DNA of 64,000 bases from Bacillus piscicola (lineage in GTDB: Bacteria > Bacillota > Bacilli > Bacillales > Marinococcaceae). The position numbers and the translations under genes are program-made. The stretch's first letter is position 1; each line of letters opens with the position of its first letter. The notes below the pieces were generated by a model. That model had not been told where the DNA came from. It saw only the letters and a program-made list of their open reading frames with translations, and made no database searches. Positions 49,245-57,769 of the stretch are shown one piece after another. The stretch covers positions 248,001 through 312,000 of the forward strand of contig NZ_JAJJJF010000001.1 of assembly GCF_022458745.1 (NCBI RefSeq), in the 5' to 3' direction.

Positions 49245-50633
49245 ATGGAAGATACGAAAAACCTGGAGCTGAAAAGAACGTTAACTCCCCTTCATTTGTG
49301 GGTGATAGGGGTCGGAATAGTTATCTCCGGCAACTACTTTGGCTGGAGCTTCGGCCTCATGGAATCTGGTTATGTTGGGATGTTGATTGCTGTTGGATTT
49401 ATGGCTGTTATGTATGCGTGCATGTGTCTTGGGATATCCGAGTTGTCGACCGCCCTTCCTCATGCGGGGGGACCTTATTCGTTTGCAAGAAGAGCGATGG
49501 GCCCGTTTGTAGGATTCTTGACTGGGATTGGAGTTGCGTTGGAATACTTTATTGCCGCGCCGGTTGTAGCTATTGGGATTGGCGGCTATATTAACTTCTT
49601 GTTTCCGACGATCAGCCCGGTTATTGCGGCTGCAGTAATGTATGTATTTTTTATGGTCGTTCACATCCTCGGTATAAAAGAATATGCCCGTCTCGAAACA
49701 GTGCTCGTTTTTGTTGCATTGGCACTTTTAGTACTCATGTATTTTGTAGGCCTTCCGCAGATCAACGTCGAGAATTTATTTGGTTCCGGAGGAGAAGCCC
49801 TAATACCAGGTGGTCTTCAAGGAGTTTGGGCGGCACTCCCGTATGCGATGTGGTTGTTTTTAGCGATTGAGATGCTGCCGATGTTATCCGAGGAAACGCG
49901 CGATCCAAAAAAAGATATGCCAAAAGGGATTTTGTCGGGTATTCTTACTTTAATTATTTTGTCGGTGCTCACCACGACAACTGCAATTGGCTTAGGCGGC
50001 ATTGAGCTGTTAAGTACCTCAGAAGATCCTTTGCCGCTCGCGGTAGGAGCGACTTTCGGCAACACGTATTGGCTTGCGCAAATTCTAGCTTCTATCGGGT
50101 TGGTAGGATTAATTGCGAGTTTTTCAGGAGTGATGTTAGCATATTCCCGGCAGGTTTTCGCATTATCACGAGCTGGATATCTACCGGAATTTTTGTCGAA
50201 GTTGCATAAAAAGCGAAGAACCCCTTACATGGCGGTGATCCTTCCGGGTATAATTGGCTTAGTGTTAGTCGTGCTGTTCAATCCAGATGACTTAATTTTA
50301 ATCGCGACGTTTGGGGCGCTCGTCTCGTACATTTCGATGAATCTATCGGTTTTAATACTTCGTAAAAAGGAACCGAACCTGGAACGTCCTTACAGAACAC
50401 CATTTTACCCAGTAGTGCCAATTGTTTCCTTGGTGTTAGCTGTGATTGCGATTTTTGCTAGTTTTTTTGCAAACTTAACCTTTTTCTTTGTCAGTATCGT
50501 TACTTTTGCAGTGGCTATTGTTTATTATTTTGTATGGGCACGCCACAACATTAACGCAGATGCACCGGAGGAACAATTTAGTCAGCTGGATACAGGGAGC
50601 CACAGCACGACTGAGAATACAGAATCACGATAA
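49245..50633 (+). CDS. APC-family permease, probable ethanolamine/amino-alcohol importer
   Basis: A 462-residue amino acid-polyamine-organocation permease with 12 membrane segments. The start LTPLHLWVIGVGIVISGNYF and GWSFGLMESGYVGML closely recall ethanolamine permeases of the Eat type. ALPHAGGPYSFARRAMGP and FLAIEMLPMLSEETRDPKKD are further APC features. It would supply the amino alcohol to the kinase encoded just upstream. AAGAGGTGAG precedes the ATG. Confidence 0.82.
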   Translation: MEDTKNLELKRTLTPLHLWVIGVGIVISGNYFGWSFGLMESGYVGMLIAVGFMAVMYACMCLGISELSTALPHAGGPYSFARRAMGPFVGFLTGIGVALEYFIAAPVVAIGIGGYINFLFPTISPVIAAAVMYVFFMVVHILGIKEYARLETVLVFVALALLVLMYFVGLPQINVENLFGSGGEALIPGGLQGVWAALPYAMWLFLAIEMLPMLSEETRDPKKDMPKGILSGILTLIILSVLTTTTAIGLGGIELLSTSEDPLPLAVGATFGNTYWLAQILASIGLVGLIASFSGVMLAYSRQVFALSRAGYLPEFLSKLHKKRRTPYMAVILPGIIGLVLVVLFNPDDLILIATFGALVSYISMNLSVLILRKKEPNLERPYRTPFYPVVPIVSLVLAVIAIFASFFANLTFFFVSIVTFAVAIVYYFVWARHNINADAPEEQFSQLDTGSHSTTENTESR

Positions 50634-50645
50634 AGGCGGCATGAC

Positions 50646-51389
50646 ATGAGAATATTAGGAGAAAAAGTGGAAGCAGTCATTTTTGATAAAGATGGAACAC
50701 TAATTGATATGGACTCGATGTGGCTTCCGTGGGCCGAAGATATCTTTCAGTATATGAAAAAAGGGTTGCCGGATGACCTGTTACATTATGAAGGATTCCG
50801 ATTTGCTATCGGGATTAAAAAAGAGACAGGGGAAACGGATCCGAAAGGTCCACTTGCCATCGGCAGTATGATCGAAAGTGAAGTAATTGTTGCGACTAAA
50901 CTCTATGAATGGGGAATTCCGTGGGACGCCGCCGTCGTACATGCAAAGGAAGGCGTTCATTACGCGAATGAAGTGCAGAATAATTCGGTCTCGATTCGTT
51001 CGGTCGCCGGTGTAGAGAATGTTTTGCAAAAGTTGAAAGCCGAACAGATTCCAATTGGGGTACTGACGGCAGATGATACGGACAAAGCCCACCAGCACTT
51101 GCGAAAATTAGGGATTCATCACTTTTTTGATTTTGTCATAGGAAGCGACCTCGTTGAAAATGGGAAACCTTATCCGGACATGGCTTACCTCGCAAGTGAG
51201 AAATATGGTGTGCCTCTCTCAGCAACAATGATGATTGGCGACACAAATGCCGATATGGAACTGGGAAAGCGGGCAGGTATGAAAGTCAGAGTGGGAATTA
51301 CCCCTTCTGAAAATGAAGTAGATCATCTACATGAAGCGGACCATATTATTTATCATTATGATGAACTGACGATAACGCCTGATGAATAA
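50646..51389 (+). CDS. HAD-superfamily phosphatase
   Basis: A 247-residue HAD hydrolase of the phosphoglycolate phosphatase-like group: nucleophile motif FDKDGTLIDMDS, then VLTADDT, Lys in VENGKPYPDM and MIGDTNADME. It lies in the satellite BMC operon 12 bp after the permease gene. It may remove misrouted phosphate esters or act on an intermediate; it does not show the PhnX signature (the Trp-Ala after the nucleophile is Lys-Asp here), so it is not a second phosphonatase. Confidence 0.82.
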   Translation: MRILGEKVEAVIFDKDGTLIDMDSMWLPWAEDIFQYMKKGLPDDLLHYEGFRFAIGIKKETGETDPKGPLAIGSMIESEVIVATKLYEWGIPWDAAVVHAKEGVHYANEVQNNSVSIRSVAGVENVLQKLKAEQIPIGVLTADDTDKAHQHLRKLGIHHFFDFVIGSDLVENGKPYPDMAYLASEKYGVPLSATMMIGDTNADMELGKRAGMKVRVGITPSENEVDHLHEADHIIYHYDELTITPDE

Positions 51390-51407
51390 GGAAGGGAGGA
51401 CGATACG

Positions 51408-51701
51408 ATGGACCATGCTTTAGTCGAACAAATTACGAGACTCGTCATGGAACAACTGGAGAAGCCATCTGATACTCGTCCGCTAACGAACGAAGAAATC
51501 TGGCATTGGCAGGAAATCGCACCTGCAGCTGCTAATGGGAAAGTGGGAAAACAAACGCAATTCAGGACAGAAATGCAGGACACCCGCCCGTTATCAGAGC
51601 AGGAAATCCGTGATTGGAATAACATTTCCGTTTCCTTTTCAAACGGTCGAAATCACAACCGGCAACAACATAAAGAACAGGTAAGATTTTCACATTTCTA
51701 A
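51408..51701 (+). CDS. Small BMC cargo-adaptor candidate: encapsulation-type helix plus two 24-residue repeats
   Basis: A 97-residue protein. Residues 2-19 (DHALVEQITRLVMEQLEK) form an amphipathic helix like BMC encapsulation peptides. It then carries two copies of a 24-residue motif, at 22-45 and 58-81, with the shared pattern D-T-R-P-L-x3-E-I-x2-W-x2-I-x5-N-G-K/R, on a polar, probably disordered chain. No catalytic domain is present. It lies directly before two BMC-H genes. A role as linker between cargo and shell, or as a scaffold, is suggested by its layout; I know of no named family with this architecture. A GGAAGGGAGG site precedes the ATG. Confidence 0.75.
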   Translation: MDHALVEQITRLVMEQLEKPSDTRPLTNEEIWHWQEIAPAAANGKVGKQTQFRTEMQDTRPLSEQEIRDWNNISVSFSNGRNHNRQQHKEQVRFSHF

Positions 51702-51752
51702 GGTAAAGACTAATAGCTAGACAGTGTTTTTTACAACAGAGGAGGAATTGGA

Positions 51753-52040
51753 ATGGCTGGAGAAGTGAATGGTGCACTTGGTATGATTGAAACAAAAGGA
51801 TTGGTCGGTTCCATTGAAGCGGCGGATGCGATGGTCAAAGCGGCAAATGTGAATATTGTAGGAAAAGTCCATGTCGGCGGCGGAATCGTAACGGTTCTCG
51901 TAACGGGAGATGTCGGAGCGGTAAAAGCCGCGACAGACGCTGGCAGTGCTGCTGCACAGCGTGTTGGCGAATTACTTTCTGTTCATGTCATCCCACGTCC
52001 GCATAATGAAATATCTGGAATATTACCTACGGTTCAGTAA
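51753..52040 (+). CDS. BMC-H hexameric shell protein, satellite operon
   Basis: A 95-residue single BMC domain: [40 protein letters not shown] and [10 protein letters not shown]. It is close to the BMC-H protein at 18015 across its length, differing mainly in a few pore-flanking and surface positions. It would form shell hexamers, possibly mixing with the first locus's shell. AGGAGG lies before the ATG. Confidence 0.95.
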   Translation: MAGEVNGALGMIETKGLVGSIEAADAMVKAANVNIVGKVHVGGGIVTVLVTGDVGAVKAATDAGSAAAQRVGELLSVHVIPRPHNEISGILPTVQ

Positions 52041-52092
52041 CGTAAAACTTTTGACGCATCGTCCCATATCGTAATGGAAAGAGGTGAGAGGG

Positions 52093-52485
52093 TTGGGAGA
52101 CGCACTGGGAATGATCGAAACACGCGGCATAGCTACTTCGATCGAAGCGGCTGACGTGATGCTGAAGACGGCTGATGTCCGCATCGTAAATCAAAACAAA
52201 AAGGACCCGGCTCTCGTCACCACTTTTGTTGAAGGAGATGTCAGTGCTGTTGAGGCTGCCGTGAAAGCGGGAAAAGAAGTGGCAGAACGTGTAGGCTCCC
52301 TCATCGCCTATAACGTCATTCCGCGGGCTTATGACGAAACAAGATCAGCACTCATCGGACGAAATTCGGTAGCCACTTCTGAAAAAGAGAAAACAACCGA
52401 AGATCATACTAAACATAAAGAAAAGACACCCCAAAGCCCTGCAGAAAAGGAATCAGCTGCCACAAAAGAAAATGCAACGACGTAA
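52093..52485 (+). CDS. BMC-H shell protein with disordered C-terminal tail
   Basis: A 130-residue protein: one BMC domain (DALGMIETRGIATSIEAADV; GDVSAVEAAVKAGKEVAERVG; NVIPRAYDET) and a 40-residue Lys/Glu/Thr-rich tail with no recognisable motif. It is more like the tailed BMC-H at 15818 than the EutM type. The TTG at 52093 is used because the GTG at 52084 lies within the AAAGAGGTGAG ribosome site. It is the last gene of the satellite operon. Confidence 0.88.
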   Translation: MGDALGMIETRGIATSIEAADVMLKTADVRIVNQNKKDPALVTTFVEGDVSAVEAAVKAGKEVAERVGSLIAYNVIPRAYDETRSALIGRNSVATSEKEKTTEDHTKHKEKTPQSPAEKESAATKENATT

Positions 52486-52487
52486 AG

Positions 52488-52511
52488 AACCTCTGCAAAA
52501 GGGGTTTTTTA
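52488..52511 (+). terminator. Terminator of the satellite BMC operon
   Basis: AACCTC pairs with the GGGGTT segment across an 8-base loop, followed by TTTTTATTTT. Confidence 0.7.
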
Positions 52512-52611
52512 TTTTGGGAAAATGATAAATAAACGTGGCATGTTGGAAGAATACCAGGTAAAATTTTCATGTTGTGCAAAGCAACCAGATGATACGAGGG
52601 GAATGGGGAAC

Positions 52612-53787
52612 ATGAAGAGGGGAAAAACAAAAACATGGCTGCTGGCGGGTGCTTTGGCGTGGAGTAGCTTAGCCATTGTTCAGCCAGTCAGTGCTGCAAG
52701 CAGTTTTACAGATGTCCCAGAGGATTATTGGGCCTATGAAGAAATGGATGAGATGGTGTCAGAGGGGATTGTGAGTGGTTATCCGGACGGGACGTTTCGC
52801 CCACAGCAGCCTGTTACGAGAGCTCAAAGTGCCGTAATTCTCGGAAGAGCGCTTGATGTGGACACAGTCAAGCGTGCGGAGCCCGTTTTTTCTGACGTCA
52901 CCCCGACGACAAGTGGTGCTGGCTACATAGCTGCGCTGGTGGAGGAAGGTATATTTAAGGAGGGAGATACTTTCCGGCCCGGCGAAAGCTTAACTCGTGC
53001 GCAGATGGCTAAGATCCTGGTAGAAGCGTTTGGGCTCGAAGGGAAAGGAGACAAAGTGTTTTCAGATGTTACGTATACATACTGGGCTTATGATTATGTA
53101 AGTACGTTAGTGGCGAACGAAATAACGACCGGTACGACACCGTATACATTCAGCCCGAGTGATCCGGTAACGCGTGTCCAATTGGCAGTGTTTGTCGAGC
53201 GGGCACTGGCTCACAGCAAAAAGGCGGAAGAGAATGTTCCTGAGGGGGAGAGTGATCATGCAGGTGAGACGACAGCACCGACTCCAGATGACCCGCCGGC
53301 TCCAGAGCAGGATGAAAAAGAGGATAAAGACGAGAAACGCTCACAAGGAATTGAATCACTGGCCGATCTTCGCCGTACCTACAGCGGTGAAATGACGGCA
53401 GAGGAAAAAGAAGTGTTACGCTTAGTAAATGAAATCAGGAAAGAACACGGACTTGCTGCCGTCAAAGCTAATCCTGATGCTGTACGACTTGCACGCTTTA
53501 AATCGGAGGATATGAGAGACCTCCAATACTTTGATCATATTTCTCCGGTTTACGGTATGGATATGGGATTAGATGAGAAGTTGGGTTTGCCGATAGTAAT
53601 TAACGGTTCGAATATCGCAGCTGCTGCACCAACCCCGGAACTAGTCGTGGATGCGTGGATGAGAAGCCCGGGGCATCGTGACAATATTCTTGCTAACTAC
53701 GTAAGCATGGGGGTCGGCGAAGCAGAGGGCGGAATATATTTGCGTTATTGGACCCAGATTTTTGTCTATGAAGAGCTGAAACAGTAG
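52612..53787 (+). CDS. Surface protein with three SLH domains and a CAP/SCP domain
   Basis: A 391-residue exported protein. A Sec signal peptide (LLAGALAWSSLA, cleaved near PVSAASS) is followed by three SLH repeats (each with a DV-x-YW or PxxPVTRAQ-like core; residues about 30-205), a Pro/Glu/Asp-rich linker (TPDDPPAPEQDEKED) and a C-terminal CAP domain of the YkwD type (LVNEIRKEHGLAAVKANPD; DHISPVYG; WMRSPGHRDNIL). It would be anchored to cell wall polymers. The ATG at 52612 is favoured by the signal peptide. It is unrelated to the microcompartment. Confidence 0.9.
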   Translation: MKRGKTKTWLLAGALAWSSLAIVQPVSAASSFTDVPEDYWAYEEMDEMVSEGIVSGYPDGTFRPQQPVTRAQSAVILGRALDVDTVKRAEPVFSDVTPTTSGAGYIAALVEEGIFKEGDTFRPGESLTRAQMAKILVEAFGLEGKGDKVFSDVTYTYWAYDYVSTLVANEITTGTTPYTFSPSDPVTRVQLAVFVERALAHSKKAEENVPEGESDHAGETTAPTPDDPPAPEQDEKEDKDEKRSQGIESLADLRRTYSGEMTAEEKEVLRLVNEIRKEHGLAAVKANPDAVRLARFKSEDMRDLQYFDHISPVYGMDMGLDEKLGLPIVINGSNIAAAAPTPELVVDAWMRSPGHRDNILANYVSMGVGEAEGGIYLRYWTQIFVYEELKQ

Positions 53788-53801
53788 TATCCATAAATAG
53801 T

Positions 53802-53834
53802 AGAGCATGGGCTGAAGGCGCCCATGTTCTTTTT
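53802..53834 (+). terminator. Terminator between convergent SLH-CAP and amidohydrolase genes
   Basis: AGAGCATGGGC pairs with GCCCATGTTCT (one G-T pair), followed by five T. Confidence 0.8.
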
Positions 53835-55449
53835 ACGAACGAGTGTAGCTCTCTGATGAGGATCGTTGGTAGTAAAAAATCCCGCCGATCATCGTGGCAT
53901 CCACTTTTACGTTCTTTACCTCTTCCGGGTCTACGTCAAGAATGGGTTGATTGACAATAATAAGATCAGCTGTTTTTCCAGGCTCAATACTGCCGAGATC
54001 ATCTTCTTTATAACTGGCGAATGCACCGTTTATCGTATATTGTTCGATTGCTTCATAAATAGTGACTCGTTGGTTTGTTCCAATTTCTTTTCCTGATTTC
54101 GTTTTGCGTGTTACCGCCGCATAAATGCCGATAAAGGGGTTAGCAGTTGTCACGGGGTTGTCGGAACCGATCGCAGGACGCACGCCTAAGTCAAGCAGAC
54201 TGCGGGCCGGGAACATATCGTGAACACGTTCTCCGTAATCGACGAGATAACCGTCTCCAAATTCGTAAAGAAAAGCTGGATTCAGAATGGGCACAGCTTT
54301 CGCTTTTTTAATACGTTCGCGAAGGTCGGCTTGGGCAATGCCGCAATGCTCAATACGATGTCTTCTGTCACTATCCGCCACTTCATTTGCTTTTTCAATA
54401 CAAGTGATGAGCATTTCCACCCCTTTATCGCCCATCGCGTGGGACGTAATTTGGTTCCCCATCCTGCTTGCCTTGACAAGGGTCTCTTCCAGCTCCTCTT
54501 GTGTATAATACAGCACACCGGAGTCATGCGGATCGCTCGTGTACGGTTCGCGAGTAGCGGCAGTAGGACCGCTGCTGCTTCCGTCAATAAACAATTTCGC
54601 AGGCCCGACTGTAAAACGGTCATTCCCCATTTTCGTTAAAAATCCGCCTTCCAAAGCTCTTTCAAGAACTTCTTTGGAGCGGCTGAGGGAGCCCATTAAC
54701 ATGTACAGTCGCACATCGATGAATTGGTTTAATACGCCCTTTTGCAGCCACTGAAAATGAACATTCCCATACCCGCCTGCTTCATGCAAACTAGTAATCC
54801 CGTTTTCTATATACTCTTGGGATGCAAGCTGATAGCCTTTCATGATTTCCTCTTCTTCGTACTGAGAGAATTCAAACATGGCCATATGGATAGATTCAAA
54901 AAGTTGGCCGTTTAACCTGCCGTTTTCCCTTCCGAGTCTGCCACCCTCGGGATCTGGTGCATCATCCGCCAGGCCAAACAATGCAAGTGCCTTACTGTTT
55001 ACAACGGAAGTGTGATTGCATGTCCGGGTAATAATAATAGGGTGTTCTACAGACACTTCATCGAGTTCTGCTCTCGTCGGATGGCGATTTTCACTAAGCT
55101 GTTTATGATTATACCCCCAGCCCCGGATCCACTCTCCGGTAGGTGTATCTTGTGCACGTTCACGAAGTGCTGTTTGAATCTCAGCAATGGAGGGAAGCTC
55201 TTTGCAGTTCACGCCCAATTTGTTTGTGCCATTAATTTCAATGTGGGCATGAGCATCTATAAAGCCGGGAAGAAGGCTTCGTCCCTTCAGATCAACCCAG
55301 GTCGTGTAGTCACCGGCATACGCCTGTATCTCTTCATTTGATCCGGTATCTAAGATCCGTTCCTCCTTGATGGCTGCAGCTTGGTGGACAGATTGGTTGC
55401 GGTCAACCGTTACCACTTGGCCATTGAAAAAAATAATATCCGCTTTCAC
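53833..55449 (-). CDS. Amidohydrolase-3 family metal-dependent hydrolase (YtcJ-like)
   Basis: A 538-residue amidohydrolase with the metal-binding GFIDAHAHIEING, a later HAMGDKGVEML, RIEHCGIAQ and the last metal ligand in AIGSDNPVTTANPF. It belongs to the YtcJ/N-substituted formamide deformylase-like group, whose members act on diverse amides. The start MKADIIFFNGQVVTVDRN is typical. Its gene stands alone with an AAGGAGGTC site, so the substrate cannot be deduced. Confidence 0.85.
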   Translation of the reverse strand: MKADIIFFNGQVVTVDRNQSVHQAAAIKEERILDTGSNEEIQAYAGDYTTWVDLKGRSLLPGFIDAHAHIEINGTNKLGVNCKELPSIAEIQTALRERAQDTPTGEWIRGWGYNHKQLSENRHPTRAELDEVSVEHPIIITRTCNHTSVVNSKALALFGLADDAPDPEGGRLGRENGRLNGQLFESIHMAMFEFSQYEEEEIMKGYQLASQEYIENGITSLHEAGGYGNVHFQWLQKGVLNQFIDVRLYMLMGSLSRSKEVLERALEGGFLTKMGNDRFTVGPAKLFIDGSSSGPTAATREPYTSDPHDSGVLYYTQEELEETLVKASRMGNQITSHAMGDKGVEMLITCIEKANEVADSDRRHRIEHCGIAQADLRERIKKAKAVPILNPAFLYEFGDGYLVDYGERVHDMFPARSLLDLGVRPAIGSDNPVTTANPFIGIYAAVTRKTKSGKEIGTNQRVTIYEAIEQYTINGAFASYKEDDLGSIEPGKTADLIIVNQPILDVDPEEVKNVKVDATMIGGIFYYQRSSSESYTRS

Positions 55450-55815
55450 ACAAAGACCTCCTTGTACAGCTAACTACTCCCTCTTGTAACAACTAGTATA
55501 ATAGGTTAGTTGTTTTGTTGTCAAAATTCAGACAAATGAAAAATGTATAAGCCCATTAAAGTTTAATCCCTTCATAAGGAGAGTCAAAGGTTAGGACTGT
55601 TGATTTCCACTGCAGGCGGTCGCTTTCCGCGGGCACGGCCTCAGCTAACTTGGTAAAGTAAAACCCTTTACCAAGTGGATCTTCGGCTCGTGCTGTTCCC
55701 GCAGGAGTCGCCGCCTTTCGTTACAATCAACAGATACCGACTCATTACAAATTTGTATATATTTTGTCGTATTTGTGATCCGATTAAAAGGGCTGTACAT
55801 AATAATGTATTTTGT
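55450..55815. other. 366-bp interval holding an interspersed repeat
   Basis: Repeat copy 4 occupies 55599-55731. The rest is AT-rich promoter-like sequence for the amidohydrolase gene and shows no gene. Confidence 0.65.
55599..55731. repeat. Interspersed palindromic repeat, standard copy, inverse orientation (4 of 4)
   Basis: A 133-bp element from GTTGATTTCCACTGCAGGCGG to CGCCTTTCGTTACAATCAAC, the reverse orientation of copies 2 and 3. Its centre has a perfect small hairpin (ACTTGGTAAAG with CTTTACCAAGT). Confidence 0.88.
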
Positions 55816-57060
55816 TTAGCTACTACTCTTTTGATGAGTGGGATCAGGTAGGACGTAGCGATCGCGGGATGCTTTTAAACCGGCTGTTAGAATAATAAGG
55901 ACAACTGCTATCAGTACGAAAAGATACGGTCGCCACGTGTGAAAAATGTCGTATAAGAGTCCCATCAAAAACGGGCCGGTGGCAGCTAATAAGTAACCAA
56001 AGGATTGGGCCATTCCAGAAAGCATGGCGGCGTGCTGGGCATTTGCAGCCCGTAAGCTTAGGAAAGTAAGGGAAAGACTAATTGCAGCACCTTGCGAAAT
56101 CCCCATTAAAAGAACCGATATGATGATAACAGGAAGATTTTGAATAAATAACAAACCGAATATCCCTAACATATACAAGGTGCAAATCCCAATCACAATG
56201 GGGGCTTGATTTTTCAATTTATCAGCAAGCAACGGAGTCATGAAACTAAACGGAATACCAATAATCTGTAGTAAAAACAGCATCCAACCGCCCAGTGATA
56301 AATCAACACCAAGTTCCTGCAAGACGTCGGGAATCCACGTAATTAACGTATAAAAGAGAAAGGATTGAAACCCCATAAAGAGCGTAACCTGCCAAGCAAT
56401 AGGGGAGGACCAAATCGAACCGGAGGGACGTGGTGCTTTTTTTACTGGCTGCTCGCCCTTTCTTTTTCGATCTTTGTTAATCTGCGGGAACCAAACAAGT
56501 AACGCAACGAAACTTAAAATAGCCCATACTCCGAGTGTCATTTGCCAGCCAAGCCCGACATTTTCCGCCAGTGGAATGCTTAAGCCGGAGCCGATACTTG
56601 CGAAGAGTCCCATCATAGCCGTGTATAAACTCGTCATAATGCCGACTTTTTTTGGGAAGCTGTATTTAATAATTCCAGGTAACAGCACGTTACAAATCGC
56701 GATTCCTGAGCCAATTAATGCTGTGCCGGTAAAGATCAACGCGGTTATGGGGAGGGAGCGGACTAATGTTCCGGCTGTTAATATAAGGAGCGCAATAAAT
56801 ACGGCGACGTGGTTGCCGAAGCGCAGTCCCATTTTCGGTGCTAAGAGAGAAAAGACAGCAAATGAAAGCAGCGGGATCGTTGTTAAAAGTCCGGCCGTAC
56901 TATTAGACATCCCGGTGCTCTCCCGAATGATCGGTACGAGCGGGCCGACAGCGGTAATAGCCGGTCGTAAGTTAAAAGCGATCACAATAATTCCTGCAAT
57001 CAGCATAAAATAACCTTTTTTTTGTTGTTGTTCATGGGAATGAGAAAGTTGTGAGGTCAT
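55816..57060 (-). CDS. MFS transporter of the CynX/NimT type
   Basis: A 414-residue major facilitator with 12 membrane segments, starting with FMLIAGIIVIAFNLRPAITA and VGPLVPIIRESTGMSNS, the pattern of cyanate-permease-like (CynX/NimT) proteins. The central loop is basic (KDRKRKGEQPVKK). Substrate unknown; family members include efflux and uptake proteins. No linked enzyme gene is beside it. Confidence 0.82.
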   Translation of the reverse strand: MTSQLSHSHEQQQKKGYFMLIAGIIVIAFNLRPAITAVGPLVPIIRESTGMSNSTAGLLTTIPLLSFAVFSLLAPKMGLRFGNHVAVFIALLILTAGTLVRSLPITALIFTGTALIGSGIAICNVLLPGIIKYSFPKKVGIMTSLYTAMMGLFASIGSGLSIPLAENVGLGWQMTLGVWAILSFVALLVWFPQINKDRKRKGEQPVKKAPRPSGSIWSSPIAWQVTLFMGFQSFLFYTLITWIPDVLQELGVDLSLGGWMLFLLQIIGIPFSFMTPLLADKLKNQAPIVIGICTLYMLGIFGLLFIQNLPVIIISVLLMGISQGAAISLSLTFLSLRAANAQHAAMLSGMAQSFGYLLAATGPFLMGLLYDIFHTWRPYLFVLIAVVLIILTAGLKASRDRYVLPDPTHQKSSS

Positions 57061-57179
57061 ATGTAATCAAATAATCCTTTCAGTAGAATAAAGCACTTTT
57101 CTTCCATTCTATCTATTTTAATATAAGGTAGAGAAAACTGACAATAAAAAGCCTTTAAGTAGATTACTTTAAAAATAGA

Positions 57180-57216
57180 ATAATGCGGCTCCATAGTGAA
57201 GATGGAACCGCATTAT
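57180..57216 (-). terminator. Hairpin downstream of the small minus-strand gene
   Basis: AATGCGGCTCCAT and ATGGAACCGCATT form a near-perfect stem. On the minus strand it is followed by ATTCTATTTTT, a loose T-run, so it probably ends the 57276 gene. Confidence 0.65.
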
Positions 57217-57275
57217 TGGTGGCTCGGTGAAGCGGTGGGAAGTTGGCAGGTGATATAACTGGTCTCTACTTATAA

Positions 57276-57479
57276 TTAAGAGGAGACAGCTCGTTTGTAT
57301 TGGTAGGGCTGATCACGGCAAATTTCTTCATATGCATCCACCACTTTTTGCAGGGCGTTCTGCTTGGCATCTTCATCGCTGCACGGTTGATGAATGATTG
57401 TTTCTGACAACGTTAAAAAACTGATATGCGGGTTAGATGAGGATAGAAGCAGTTCGACGTAGGGTTTATTTTCGTTCAC
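57276..57479 (-). CDS. Hypothetical protein, 67 residues
   Basis: I do not recognise this family. It is small and soluble with two cysteines (QPCSDEDA; EICRDQP) and a helical C-terminal half. AAGGAGGCGG lies before the ATG, which supports it as a real gene, and a hairpin follows it. Confidence 0.6.
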   Translation of the reverse strand: MNENKPYVELLLSSSNPHISFLTLSETIIHQPCSDEDAKQNALQKVVDAYEEICRDQPYQYKRAVSS

Positions 57480-57769
57480 TTGGTCCGCCTCCTTCTTGTT
57501 GAATGCCCGAAGTCATTAATGTATATTATAAATGCATGTTAACATGTAATATATTTGTAATAAATGACCGGAAAGTCATGATTTTATTTCCTGTATTTAT
57601 TATTGTAGGAAAAAAGGAATCCAGAGAGCTGCTTATGAAAATGAAGGAGAATTTTTTTTGGAAAATTAGATTTCTGACATATAGCTGACATCTTTTTACT
57701 TTAAAGTGAGAAATGTGATCGGCAGAGAGCTGGTCCACACACCATCCCAATATTCAGGAGGGAAGCGAG

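Noticed and set aside
50646-51389. Second phosphonatase (PhnX) in the satellite operon
   Set aside because: The nucleophile motif is DKDGT, as in common HAD phosphatases, and the cap lacks the Schiff-base Lys seen in the PhnX at 14971.
51408-51701. A BMC shell protein
   Set aside because: It has no BMC domain fold or motifs; only a targeting-like helix and two short repeats.
17849-55731. Insertion sequences or a transposon
   Set aside because: The repeats are too short, have no transposase gene and no clear target duplication; they are listed as repeats only.
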